DNA of 64,000 nt from Bradyrhizobium sp. WSM3983. Lineage in GTDB: Bacteria; Pseudomonadota; Alphaproteobacteria; Rhizobiales; Xanthobacteraceae. The stretch is from positions 62,001 to 126,000 of the forward strand of contig NZ_AXAY01000002.1 of assembly GCF_000473045.1 (NCBI RefSeq), in the 5' to 3' direction. The translations under genes and the position numbers were made by a program. Positions 43,699 through 51,920 of this stretch are shown here, one piece after another (the first letter of the stretch is position 1; each line of letters begins with the position of its first letter). The notes under the pieces are model-generated. The model ran no database searches. It saw only the letters and a list, made by a program, of their open reading frames with translations, and had not been told where the DNA came from.

Positions 43699-44532
43699 AT
43701 GAACCCAGCCCAGCGCGCGCTCTGGTATATCGAGAGCCATCTGGCCGAGCCGATGACGCTCGACGAGATTGCTGCGATCGCTGGCGTGTCGCGGTTCCAC
43801 ATGGTGCGTGCGTTTGCCGCAGCCACCGGTGATCCGGTGATGCGTTACGTGCGCGCACGGCGGCTGACGGAAGCGGCGCGCAGTCTTGCCAATGGCGCAC
43901 CGGACATTCTGTCGCTGGCGCTGGAGGCGGATTACGGCTCGCACGAAGCATTCACCCGCGCGTTCCGCGACCAATTCGGCACCACGCCCGAAGCGGTGAG
44001 GGCGGCGACGTGCGTCGATCAACTCAAGCTTCAGGAGCCGATCCTCATGGACTCCACCATATCAGACAACCTCAAAGCCCCGCGTTTCGAAACCGCAAAG
44101 GCCTTCCTCGTCGCCGGCCTCGCCGAGCGCATCGCCTGCGACAATGGCGCCATCATTCCCGGGATGTGGGCTCGCTTCCACCAGGAGGTCGCCGGCATTC
44201 CCGAACGCGTCGGCAACGTCGCTTACGGCGTCTGCTGCAACGGCGATGATTCCGGCAATTTCGATTACATCGCCGGCGTCGAGGTCGCCGACTTCTCCGA
44301 CCTGCCCCGCGGGCTCGGTCGCATCCGCATCCCCGAGCAGCGCTATGCGGTGTTCACCCACACCGACCACGTCGCCTCGGTCCGCCGCACCGTCAACGCG
44401 ATCTGGAATCAATGGCTGCCGTCCTCCGGCATGAGGGCCGCCGACGCGCCGAACTTCGAGCGCTATGACGAGAAGTTCGATCCCGTGACCGGCAATGGCG
44501 GCTTCGAGATTTGGATACCAGTGCGGGAGTAA
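43699..44532 (+). CDS. AraC family regulator with C-terminal GyrI-like effector domain
   Basis: A 277-residue Rob/SoxS-like regulator. The HTH is N-terminal (LDEIAAIAGVSRFHMVRAFA, ILSLALEADYGSHEAFTRAFRDQFGTTPE), and residues ~125-277 form a GyrI-like small-molecule binding domain ending EIWIPVRE. This layout is used by regulators that sense drugs or signals. No obvious target gene is adjacent; the next gene on the strand is an SMP-30 protein 137 bases on. Confidence 0.9.
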   Translation: MNPAQRALWYIESHLAEPMTLDEIAAIAGVSRFHMVRAFAAATGDPVMRYVRARRLTEAARSLANGAPDILSLALEADYGSHEAFTRAFRDQFGTTPEAVRAATCVDQLKLQEPILMDSTISDNLKAPRFETAKAFLVAGLAERIACDNGAIIPGMWARFHQEVAGIPERVGNVAYGVCCNGDDSGNFDYIAGVEVADFSDLPRGLGRIRIPEQRYAVFTHTDHVASVRRTVNAIWNQWLPSSGMRAADAPNFERYDEKFDPVTGNGGFEIWIPVRE

Positions 44533-44590
44533 CGCGCAACGCTGGCATACCATCCCGCTTGCTTGGCAACGGGGACCTACTTTGTCATAA

Positions 44591-44613
44591 CCGCTGGCAA
44601 AACTTGCCAGCGG
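44591..44613. promoter_or_regulatory. perfect inverted repeat CCGCTGGCAA aac TTGCCAGCGG
   Basis: 10-bp arms with a 3-base centre, 56 bases before the SMP-30 gene and 59 bases after the AraC-GyrI gene. No T-run follows, so an operator is more likely than a terminator. Confidence 0.5.
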
Positions 44614-44669
44614 GGCCCGTGCCGGACATCCCGAGCAAGCCATAACAAGCAGCCGGGAGGGTCCCCCCA

Positions 44670-45608
44670 ATGTCCACTGCCACGTCCAACGTCCGCGTTC
44701 TCGCCACCGACCTCGAATTTCCAGAAGGGCCGGTCGTGATGCCGGACGGCTCGGTGGTGCTGGTGGAAATCCGCGGCCAGCGCCTGACTCGCGTTTATCC
44801 TGATGGCCGCAAGGAGATCGTCGCCAAGGTGCCGGGCGGCCCGAATGGCGCGGCGCTGGGGCCGGACGGCAAGATCTATATCTGCAACAATGGCGGCTTC
44901 TCCTGGATCCCGACCCGCAACATGATCATGCCGGGTCCGCAGCCCGAGGATTATCTCGGCGGCTCGATCCAGCGTGTCGACCTGCAATCGGGCAGGGTTG
45001 AGACCGTCGTCACCAAATGCGGCGAGCACGATCTGCGCGGGCCGAATGATCTGGTGTTCGACAAGCACGGCGGTCTGTGGTTCTCCGATCTCGGCAAGCG
45101 CCGCGCGCGCGAGATGGATGTCGGCGGGATGTATTATCTCAAGCCCGGCATGAAGGAAATCGTCGAGGTCGTGCACGGCGTGCTGCCGGCCAACGGCATC
45201 GGGCTGTCGCCGGACGAGAACACCGTCTACATCGCGGAAACGCCGACGGGGCGGCTCTGGGCCTACGAGCTCTCCGAGCCCGGCACGCTCAAGCCGCAAG
45301 ACGTGATCTATCGCGGCGAGCGCGGCAAGCCGATCTGCGGCCTTGGCGGCTACCAGATGTTCGATTCGCTCGCGGTCGAGGCCAACGGCAATGTCTGCGT
45401 CGCGACCCTCGTCTCCGGCTGCATCTCGGTGATCGCGCCGGACGGTACCCTGGTCGAGCAGATCCCGACCGGCGACCGCGTCACCACCAACATCGCCTTC
45501 GGCGGCCCCGAGCTGAAGACTGCCTACATCACGCTGTCAGGCAAGGGCGAACTCGTCGCCATGGACTGGCCGCGCGGCGGTTTGCCGTTGAACTTTCTGA
45601 ACAAGTGA
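44670..45608 (+). CDS. SMP-30/gluconolactonase family protein
   Basis: A 312-residue six-bladed beta-propeller, probably a calcium-dependent sugar lactonase. Typical parts are LEFPEGPVVMPDGSVVLVEI (metal-binding Glu near residue 19), NGAALGPDGKIYICNNGG, LRGPNDLVFDKHGGLWFSD (metal-binding Asn) and GIGLSPDENTVYIAETPTGRL (metal-binding Asp). No signal peptide. The GGGAGGG ribosome site precedes the ATG. No sugar cluster adjoins it, so the substrate cannot be named. Confidence 0.92.
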   Translation: MSTATSNVRVLATDLEFPEGPVVMPDGSVVLVEIRGQRLTRVYPDGRKEIVAKVPGGPNGAALGPDGKIYICNNGGFSWIPTRNMIMPGPQPEDYLGGSIQRVDLQSGRVETVVTKCGEHDLRGPNDLVFDKHGGLWFSDLGKRRAREMDVGGMYYLKPGMKEIVEVVHGVLPANGIGLSPDENTVYIAETPTGRLWAYELSEPGTLKPQDVIYRGERGKPICGLGGYQMFDSLAVEANGNVCVATLVSGCISVIAPDGTLVEQIPTGDRVTTNIAFGGPELKTAYITLSGKGELVAMDWPRGGLPLNFLNK

Positions 45609-45645
45609 GCCAAGCCGTCATTGTACGGGAGGCGAGGCAACTCTC

Positions 45646-45797
45646 AGACCCTCACCCTGAGGAGCGCGCATCTGGCGCGCGTCTCGAAGGGCGAGGCCAC
45701 CGGTCGGGGCCTTCATCCTTCGAGACGCTTGCTTCGCAAGCTCCTCAGGATGAGGGTCTCGCAGTCTGGATTGCTTCGCTCCTCGCAATGACGCGAC
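45646..45797. repeat. palindromic intergenic repeat 'cctcaccctgagg' class plus short 'gcaatgacg' tail
   Basis: Arms agaccctcaccctgaggagc and gctcctcaggatgagggtct enclose mirrored ctcgaagg/ccttcgag blocks; an attached cttcgctcctcgcaatgacg unit follows. It fills the gap between the SMP-30 and GNAT genes. Confidence 0.85.
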
Positions 45798-45813
45798 GTA
45801 AGGAGAGACTGCA

Positions 45814-46407
45814 ATGCCCTGGCCTGATCCCATCACCCTGCGTGGACAGCACGCCCGTCTCGAGCCGCTGTCGAAAGAGCATCGCGAAGCGCTGGTGGAG
45901 GCCGTCAAGGATGGCGAGCTCTCAAAGCTCTGGTACACCGCGATCCCGCTGCCGGAGAACATGGGCAAGGAGATCGACCGCCGCCTGGGGCTCCAGGCCG
46001 CGGGCTCGATGCTGCCGTTCACGGTGTTCGACGCCGGCGGCAATATCGTGGGCATGACGACCTACATGAACATCGATGCCGCCAACCGCCGTGTCGAGAT
46101 CGGCTCGACCTGGTATGGCAAGAGCGCGCAGCGCGGCCCGCTCAACACGCAATGCAAGCTGCTGATGCTCACCCACGCCTTCGAGACGCTGACCTGCATC
46201 GCGGTCGAATTCCGCACGCATTTCTTCAACCACCAGAGCCGCCGCGCCATCGAGCGCCTCGGCGCCAAGCAGGACGGCATTTTGCGCAGCCACCAGGTCG
46301 CGCCGAACGGCACGCTGCGCGACACCGTCGTGTACAGCATCACCGCGGCGGAATGGCCGACGGTGAAGGCGCATCTCGAATATCAACTCAACGACAAGCC
46401 GCGCTAG
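45814..46407 (+). CDS. GNAT family N-acetyltransferase
   Basis: A 197-residue acetyltransferase of the RimJ/RimL type. It begins with PDPITLRGQHARLEPLSKEH, then NIVGMTTYMNIDAANRRVEI and GSTWYGKSAQRGPLNTQCKLLM, where the acetyl-CoA loop in this subfamily lies, then FFNHQSRRAIERLGAKQDGI. Target unknown. A GMC oxidoreductase gene starts 16 bases after its stop, so they are probably cotranscribed, though a functional link is not evident. Confidence 0.9.
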   Translation: MPWPDPITLRGQHARLEPLSKEHREALVEAVKDGELSKLWYTAIPLPENMGKEIDRRLGLQAAGSMLPFTVFDAGGNIVGMTTYMNIDAANRRVEIGSTWYGKSAQRGPLNTQCKLLMLTHAFETLTCIAVEFRTHFFNHQSRRAIERLGAKQDGILRSHQVAPNGTLRDTVVYSITAAEWPTVKAHLEYQLNDKPR

Positions 46408-46423
46408 GGGCGGCAGAGGCACC

Positions 46424-48079
46424 ATGGATAGATTTGACTATGTGATCATCGGCGCGGGCTCGGCCGGTTGCGTCCTCACCAGCCGCCTCAGCGAGGATCC
46501 CAACACCAGCGTCTGCGTGCTGGAGGCAGGTCCGAGCGACTGGCACCCCTACATTCATCTGCCGGCAGGTTTCATCAAGACCTTCCACATGAAGAGCATC
46601 AATTGGGCCTACCAGCAGGAGGTCGGGCCCTACACCGGCGGACGCAGCATCTACGCGCCGCGCGGCAAGACGCTCGGCGGCTCGTCCTCGATCAACGGCC
46701 ACATCTACAATCGCGGCCAGCGCATGGATTTCGACACCTGGGCGCAGATGGGCAATCGCGGCTGGGGCTATGCCGACGTGCTGCCCTATTTCAAGCGGCT
46801 GGAGAAGCGGGTCGGCGAGGGCGACAACACTTTTCGCGGGCGCGACGGCAATCTCACGGTCACCACCATGGATTGGCGCGATCCGCTCTGCGAGGCCTTC
46901 ATGGAAGGCGCGGTCTCGCTCGGCATTCCCCGCAACCCCGACTACAACGGCAAGATTCAGGAGGGCGTCTCCTATTGCCAACGCACCATCGACAAGGGCC
47001 TGCGCGTGTCCGGTTCGACCGCGTTCCTGAAGCCTGCGATGAAGCGGCCCAACGTGCATGTGCAGACGCATGCGCATGCGACCGAGATCATTTTCGAAGG
47101 CAAGCGCGCCGTCGGCGTGCGCTATACCAAGGGCGGCAAGGGTGGTACGCCGGTCGAGGTTCGCGCCAACAAGGAAGTGATCCTGTCCGGCGGCACCTAT
47201 AATTCGCCGCAGCTGCTCCAGCTCTCCGGCATCGGCCCGCCCGATCTGCTGGGTGCTCACGGCATCCAGGTGCGTCACGCGCTGCCGGTCGGCGAAGGCC
47301 TGCAGGACCACTACGCCCCGCGCACCGTGGCGCGCGTCAAGGACATCAAGACCATCAACGAGCTTCGTCGTGGCTTCTCGCTGTGGATCGAAGCGCTGAA
47401 ATGGGCGACCGCGCGCCGCGGCCTGCTCTCGCTGTCGCCGACCATGGTCTATTGCTTCTGGCATTCCGGCGAGAGCGCCGACAGTTCTGACCTCCAGCTG
47501 ACTTTCACACCTGCGAGCTACAAGGAAGGCGTGCAAGGCCAGCTCGAGGACGAGCCCGGCATGACGGTCGCCTCCTGGCAGCAGCGCCCGGAGAGCCGCG
47601 GTTATGTCCGCATCCGCTCGTCGGATCCGTTCGCGCCGCCGATCATCCAGACCAATTATCTGGACGCCGAGCTCGACCGCCGCGTCATCGTCGGCGGCAT
47701 GAAGCTCGCGCGGCGCCTTCTGAAGAGCGCGCCGCTGTCGCCCTATTACGCCTACGAGGATTTCCCGGGGCCAAACATCAACAGCGACGACGAATTCCTG
47801 GCCGCCGCCACCGAGCGCGGCACCACCACCTTCCACCCCGGCTGCACCTGCCGTATGGGCCCGGTGGATTCCACCTGGGCCGTCGTCGACGACAAGCTCC
47901 GCGTCCACGGGCTCGAAGGCCTGCGCGTGATCGATGCCTCGGTGATGCCACGCATGATCTCGGCGAATCTCAACGCGTCCACGATGATGATCGCCGACCG
48001 CGCGTCAGACTTGATCCGCGGCAAGGCGCCGATGGAAGCCGCCCGCATCCCCGACGCCGCCGTGGTCACAGCTGCGTAG
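46424..48079 (+). CDS. GMC family oxidoreductase (choline-dehydrogenase-like)
   Basis: A 551-residue FAD-dependent alcohol dehydrogenase. The FAD Rossmann fold is DYVIIGAGSAGCVLTSRLSE at residues ~4-23; GMC signature 1 is PRGKTLGGSSSINGHIYNRG, signature 2 GTYNSPQLLQLSGIGP, and the catalytic His region is TFHPGCTCRMGP, with NLNASTMMIADRASDLI at the end. It resembles BetA but lacks adjacent betB, betI or betC, so the substrate may be another alcohol. Confidence 0.92.
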   Translation: MDRFDYVIIGAGSAGCVLTSRLSEDPNTSVCVLEAGPSDWHPYIHLPAGFIKTFHMKSINWAYQQEVGPYTGGRSIYAPRGKTLGGSSSINGHIYNRGQRMDFDTWAQMGNRGWGYADVLPYFKRLEKRVGEGDNTFRGRDGNLTVTTMDWRDPLCEAFMEGAVSLGIPRNPDYNGKIQEGVSYCQRTIDKGLRVSGSTAFLKPAMKRPNVHVQTHAHATEIIFEGKRAVGVRYTKGGKGGTPVEVRANKEVILSGGTYNSPQLLQLSGIGPPDLLGAHGIQVRHALPVGEGLQDHYAPRTVARVKDIKTINELRRGFSLWIEALKWATARRGLLSLSPTMVYCFWHSGESADSSDLQLTFTPASYKEGVQGQLEDEPGMTVASWQQRPESRGYVRIRSSDPFAPPIIQTNYLDAELDRRVIVGGMKLARRLLKSAPLSPYYAYEDFPGPNINSDDEFLAAATERGTTTFHPGCTCRMGPVDSTWAVVDDKLRVHGLEGLRVIDASVMPRMISANLNASTMMIADRASDLIRGKAPMEAARIPDAAVVTAA

Positions 48080-48171
48080 GGTGGGCAAAGGCGCAACGCG
48101 CCGTGCCCACCGTCGCTCCGCTGTTGCGATAGAAGCGGTGGGCACGCTTCGCTTTGCCCACCCTACGAGAC
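48075..48171. repeat. palindromic intergenic repeat gtagggtgggcaaag / tttgcccaccctac
   Basis: Overlaps the stop codon of the GMC gene and folds over its whole length, with inner gtgccca/tgggcac arms. Same class as 43502-43606. Confidence 0.9.
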
Positions 48172-48184
48172 CTGCTTCGTGTCC

Positions 48185-48272
48185 CGTCGGGCAAAACACC
48201 CCACACCCCGTCAACCCCTCTCTGCAAAAATATTCCACTTTACCGAAATTCGGAATTGCGGCATAAGTCGAA
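48185..48272. repeat. intergenic repeat with gtcgggcaaaacacc and accgaaattcgg
   Basis: Resembles, in the opposite sense, the unit at 13421-13530 (gttttgcccgac and atttcggt blocks). No coding potential seen. Confidence 0.55.
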
Positions 48273-48276
48273 ACAG

Positions 48277-48726
48277 CCCGGCCCGACGAAGAGGGGCGGT
48301 TCGCGAGTCGTTCGAAACGCGGGCCGGGTTGCGGTGGACGCGGCAGCGTCGGCACGAGATGGGGCGGGCAGGGCGGGTAGTCCCTGTGAGCTTGAGACCC
48401 GCGTGCGGACGAACGGCGCTGAACGCGTACGGCAAAACCGTGTGGTCCTGGCCGTCGTCGCTACGGTCAAGCCTGTCGCGGAGGTGTCAGCGAGCCCAAC
48501 CGGGCGGACGGCACCGCTAATCTGCGGGGCGAGGGAGGCCAGAAGGAATTCGGCTCCCGGGAGAGCGCGGCATAAGCCGTCAACCCATCGCGCAGGGAAG
48601 GCCGTGTGTTCGGCTTCACCTGTATGCCGCTGTGCAGTCCTTTTTGCGCACCATGCGCACAGCGGACCGTGGGTGCGAGGTCAGCACCCGGCCTTCCCTG
48701 CGCCCTCTTTGAAGAGGGTGGAGAGA
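48277..48726. other. strongly structured ~450-bp non-coding element of unknown class
   Basis: No convincing gene is present. The left part has a 9-bp hairpin, CCCGGCCCG (48277-48285) with CGGGCCGGG (48320-48328). The right part has a closing 15-bp stem, GCGCAGGGAAGGCCG (48590-48604) with CGGCCTTCCCTGCGC (48689-48703), which encloses two further hairpins, CCGCTGTGC/GCACAGCGG (48627-48635, 48657-48665) and GGGTGC/GCACCC (48671-48676, 48684-48689, sharing one base with the outer stem). A fourth, CCCTCTT/AAGAGGG, follows at 48703-48718. The arrangement is like a three-way junction RNA. It could be an RNA gene or a non-autonomous mobile element. Confidence 0.6.
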
Positions 48727-48792
48727 TCAAAGCAAAGCTCGGGCGAGATGTGCCGCGAGGATGCGAAGGTGTGTCTGGCGCTACACCCTCGC

Positions 48793-48895
48793 TGTCATCG
48801 CCCGGCTTGACCGGGCGAGCCAGTACTCCGAGACGGCAGTGATTGAGCCGAGAGGTCGCGGCGTACTGGATTCCCCGCCTTCGCGGGGAATGACA
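48793..48895. repeat. palindromic intergenic repeat, 'agtacgccgcgg' class
   Basis: Arms tgtcatcgcccggcttgacc and ttcgcggggaatgaca, with mirrored agtactcc / gcggcgtactgga blocks. It lies between the structured element and the 3' end of the MoxR gene. Confidence 0.85.
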
Positions 48896-48940
48896 CCGGT
48901 GACTGGAGCGAGAGCGAAGCGCTATCGAAAGAACGCTCCC

Positions 48941-49783
48941 TTACACTTCCCGTCGGCTCAAGAACGCCAGGCGCTCGAACAGATGCACATCCTGCTCGTT
49001 CTTGAGCAGCGCGCCGTGCAGCGGCGGGATCAGTTTTCGCGGGTCGCGCTCGCGGAGCTGCTCGACGCTCATGTCTTCGTTGAGCAGCAGCTTCAACCAG
49101 TCGAGCAGCTCGGACGTCGACGGCTTCTTCTTCAGGCCGGGCACCTCGCGCACCTCAAAGAAGATGCGCAGCGCTTCTTCCACCAGGCGCTTCTTGATGC
49201 CGGGGAAGTGGACGTCGACGATCCGGCCCATCGTGTCGGCGTCGGGGAACTTGATGTAGTGGAAGAAGCAGCGGCGCAGAAACGCGTCCGGCAGCTCCTT
49301 CTCGTTGTTGGAGGTGATCATCATGATCGGGCGCTGCTTGGCCTTGATCGTCTCGCCGGTCTCGTAGACATGGAATTCCATGCGGTCGAGTTCGAGCAGG
49401 AGATCGTTCGGGAATTCGATGTCGGCCTTGTCGATCTCGTCGATCAACAGCACCGGGCGCTGCTCGGCGGCGAAGGCGTCCCACAGCTTGCCGCGCTTGA
49501 TGTAGTTCTTGATATCGGACACGCGCGCATCGCCGAGCTGGCTGTCGCGCAGGCGCGACACCGCGTCGTATTCGTAGAGGCCCTGCTGCGCCTTGGTGGT
49601 GGACTTGATGTGCCAGGTGAGCAGTGGCGCGTTCAGCGCCTTCGCCACTTCCTCCGCCAGCACCGTCTTGCCGGTGCCGGGCTCGCCCTTGATGAGGAGC
49701 GGGCGCTCCAGCACGATCGAGGCGTTGACCGCGACCTTGAGATCGTCGGTCGCAACATAGTCCTTGGTGCCGGTAAATTTCAT
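48941..49783 (-). CDS. MoxR family AAA+ ATPase
   Basis: A 280-residue AAA+ chaperone-like ATPase. Walker A is GEPGTGKT (33-40), Walker B VLLIDEIDKAD (111-121), sensor 1 MMITSNNEKELPDAFLRRCF with the arginine finger region, as in the MoxR/CoxD/APE2220 group. Such ATPases work with VWA-domain proteins to insert metals or remodel complexes; the divergent gene at 50011 encodes such a partner. ATG 49783 (MKFTGTKDYVA) is used; an in-frame start 48 bases upstream exists. Confidence 0.93.
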   Translation of the reverse strand: MKFTGTKDYVATDDLKVAVNASIVLERPLLIKGEPGTGKTVLAEEVAKALNAPLLTWHIKSTTKAQQGLYEYDAVSRLRDSQLGDARVSDIKNYIKRGKLWDAFAAEQRPVLLIDEIDKADIEFPNDLLLELDRMEFHVYETGETIKAKQRPIMMITSNNEKELPDAFLRRCFFHYIKFPDADTMGRIVDVHFPGIKKRLVEEALRIFFEVREVPGLKKKPSTSELLDWLKLLLNEDMSVEQLRERDPRKLIPPLHGALLKNEQDVHLFERLAFLSRREV

Positions 49784-49832
49784 TGCGCGTCCTTGTTGGT
49801 CGTCGGCCGAAGCGGTCCTCGGTCGCGACAAG

Positions 49833-49859
49833 GGAACGGCCGCTCATGGCGGCCGTTCC
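49833..49859. promoter_or_regulatory. perfect hairpin GGAACGGCCGC tcatg GCGGCCGTTCC between divergent genes
   Basis: 11-bp arms with a 5-base loop in the shared upstream region of the MoxR and VWA genes, 50 bases before the MoxR start. It is in a divergent promoter region, so an operator or a leader hairpin is more likely than a terminator. Confidence 0.55.
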
Positions 49860-50010
49860 TGGTTCGGTCAGGCTTTCAGACCCGTTTTATCAGCGAAAGG
49901 ATGACGAGCACAATCACCGCACCCATCCCGCCACGCGGACAATCCAGCCCAGACGCCCTGGATGTGCCCGTCCCCTTGACGCCAGCCATCCGAAAGGCAA
50001 TCTGTCACCC

Positions 50011-51186
50011 ATGTTCCTGCAATTCTTCACCTCTCTGCGCGATGCGCAGGTCCCCGTGACGCTGCGCGAATACCTCACGCTGATGGAGGCACTCGACGCT
50101 GACCTGTCGGACTATTCGGTCGAGAATTTCTACTATCTTTCGCGCACCTCGCTGGTGAAGGACGAGCGTAATCTCGACAAGTTCGACCGCGTGTTCGGCA
50201 CGGTGTTCAAGGGGCTGGAGAGCCTGCTCGACGCCATGGAGAAGGCGGAGATCCCCGAGGAGTGGCTGAAGAAGCTCGCCGAGAAATACCTCTCCGAGGA
50301 AGAGAAGAAGCAGATCGAGGCCATGGGCTGGGACAAGCTCATGGAGACCTTGAAGAAACGCCTCGAGGAGCAGAAGGGCCGGCATCAGGGCGGCTCGAAA
50401 TGGATCGGCACCGCCGGCACCTCGCCGTTCGGCGCGCATGGCTACAATCCCGAAGGCGTCCGCATCGGCCAGGAGAAGAACCGCAACAACCGCGCCGTGA
50501 AGGTGTGGGACAAGCGCGAGTTCAGGGATCTCGACGGCAATGTCGAGCTCGGCATCCGCAACATCAAGGTGGCGCTGCGCCGCCTGCGCAAGTTCGCGCG
50601 CACCGGCGCACCAGATGAGCTCGATCTCGACACCACCATTCGCGAGACCGCCAATCACGGCTATCTCGATGTCCACATGCGTCCCGAGCGGCGCAATGCG
50701 GTCAAGCTTTTGGTGTTCTTCGACATCGGCGGCTCGATGGATTCGCATATCGAGCAGGTCGAGGAGCTGTTCTCGGCGGCGAAGAGCGAGTTCAAGCACA
50801 TGGAGTATTTCTACTTCCACAACTGCCTCTATGAAGGCGTGTGGAAGCAGAACAAGCGCCGCTTCACCGATCGCACGCCGACCTGGGACGTGCTGCACAA
50901 ATATCCGCACGACTACAAGGTCGTGTTCGTCGGCGACGCCTCGATGTCGCCTTACGAGATCATGGTGCCCGGCGGCTCGGTGGAGCACGTCAACGAGGAG
51001 CCCGGCTCGGTCTGGCTCGACCGCATCATCCGCACCTATCCGCATTCAGTGTGGCTCAATCCGGTCGCCCAGAAGCACTGGGACTATTCGGAATCGACTA
51101 CCATCATCAAACGCATCTTCGCCAACCGCATGTACCCGATCACGATCGAGGGACTTGAGGGGGCGATGAAAGAATTGACGCACTAG
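50011..51186 (+). CDS. VWA domain protein, CoxE-like partner of MoxR
   Basis: A 391-residue protein. Residues ~1-120 are helical (FLQFFTSLRDAQVPVTLREY), then a charged linker, and the VWA domain starts near residue 230 (RRNAVKLLVFFDIGGSMDSH). The metal-ion site motif is DIGGS at 238-242; the classical pattern is DxSxS, so the middle Ser is Gly here. FVGDASMSPYEIM carries the later MIDAS Asp. Pairing with the divergent MoxR ATPase is the CoxD/CoxE pattern, but no CO dehydrogenase genes are present. ATG 50011 is used; the frame is open upstream across the intergenic gap. Confidence 0.9.
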   Translation: MFLQFFTSLRDAQVPVTLREYLTLMEALDADLSDYSVENFYYLSRTSLVKDERNLDKFDRVFGTVFKGLESLLDAMEKAEIPEEWLKKLAEKYLSEEEKKQIEAMGWDKLMETLKKRLEEQKGRHQGGSKWIGTAGTSPFGAHGYNPEGVRIGQEKNRNNRAVKVWDKREFRDLDGNVELGIRNIKVALRRLRKFARTGAPDELDLDTTIRETANHGYLDVHMRPERRNAVKLLVFFDIGGSMDSHIEQVEELFSAAKSEFKHMEYFYFHNCLYEGVWKQNKRRFTDRTPTWDVLHKYPHDYKVVFVGDASMSPYEIMVPGGSVEHVNEEPGSVWLDRIIRTYPHSVWLNPVAQKHWDYSESTTIIKRIFANRMYPITIEGLEGAMKELTH

Positions 51187-51192
51187 CTCTTT

Positions 51193-51294
51193 GTCATTCC
51201 GGGGCGCGACGAAGTCGCGAGCCCGGAATCCATCGGGCCGCAGAGTTAGTGGAGAAATGGATTCCGGGCTCGCGCTGCGCGCCCCGGAATGACA
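51193..51294. repeat. palindromic intergenic repeat 'gtcattccggggcgcg' class
   Basis: Arms tgtcattccggggcgcgacg and gcgcgccccggaatgaca with inner cccggaatccat / atggattccggg. It separates the VWA and rhodanese genes. Confidence 0.92.
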
Positions 51295-51306
51295 AGGGAG
51301 AACCAC

Positions 51307-51720
51307 ATGCCCCAAAACATCACCCGCGGCATCAAGGCGCTGATCGACGAGGCCAATGCTGAGATCGAGACGCTCACCGCCAAGGACGCCATCGAGATCT
51401 CCAAGAACGGCGACGTCGTCATCGTCGACATCCGCGACCCCCGCGAGATCGAGCGCGACGGCCGCATCCCGGGCGCGTTCTCCTGCACGCGCGGCATGCT
51501 CGAATTCTGGATCGATCCGCAGAGCCCGTATGCCAAGCCGGTCTTCCAGGAAGACAAGAAGTTCGTGTTCCATTGCGCCGGCGGCCTGCGCTCCGCGCTC
51601 GCGGCCAAGACCGCGAAGGACATGGGCCTGAAGCCCGTCGCCCACATCGCCGGTGGCTACGCCGCCTGGCGCGACGCCGGCGGCCCGACGGAGCAGTGGG
51701 AGCCGAAGAAGAAGGAGTGA
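51307..51720 (+). CDS. rhodanese domain sulfurtransferase
   Basis: A 137-residue single-domain rhodanese. The CH2A-like region is VVIVDIRDPREIERDGRIPG and the active-site Cys90 is in FVFHCAGGLRSALAA, giving the loop CAGGLRS. It transfers sulfane sulfur to a thiophilic acceptor. GGGAG lies before ATG 51307. It is followed, after a repeat, by a second sulfurtransferase gene. Confidence 0.92.
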   Translation: MPQNITRGIKALIDEANAEIETLTAKDAIEISKNGDVVIVDIRDPREIERDGRIPGAFSCTRGMLEFWIDPQSPYAKPVFQEDKKFVFHCAGGLRSALAAKTAKDMGLKPVAHIAGGYAAWRDAGGPTEQWEPKKKE

Positions 51721-51746
51721 GGGTGCAGTCGCTGCTCTCTCCACCC

Positions 51747-51847
51747 GTCATTCCCCGCGAAAGCGGGGAATCCAGTACGCCGCGGCCTGTCGGTTGAATC
51801 ACAATCGTCTCGGCGTACTGGATCGCCCGGTCGAGCCGGGCGATGAC
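51747..51847. repeat. palindromic intergenic repeat, 'agtacgccgcgg' class
   Basis: Arms gtcattccccgcgaaagcgg and tcgagccgggcgatgac with agtacgccgcggc and cggcgtactggatcgcc inside. It lies between the two sulfurtransferase genes. Confidence 0.88.
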
Positions 51848-51920
51848 AGCGGAGTTTGACGCGCACGGCTTCAACCTCGCTCGCGCTACACGCCCCGGAA
51901 TGACCATAAAGGAAAGACCG

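Noticed and set aside
44600..44613. Second sigma-54 promoter (TGGCAAAACTTGC)
   Set aside because: The spacing between the GG and GC elements is too short, and the sequence is fully explained by a perfect inverted repeat.
46388..47908. 506-codon minus-strand frame opposite the GMC oxidoreductase
   Set aside because: Antisense shadow of a high-GC gene; no recognisable motif.
46424..48079. Naming the GMC oxidoreductase betA
   Set aside because: The family is broad and no betaine-pathway neighbours are present.
48154..48842. Several short open frames in the 48.1-48.9 kb block
   Set aside because: They overlap each other on both strands, have biased Arg/Pro/Ser composition, no ribosome sites, and cross the inverted repeats; a structured non-coding element explains the region better.
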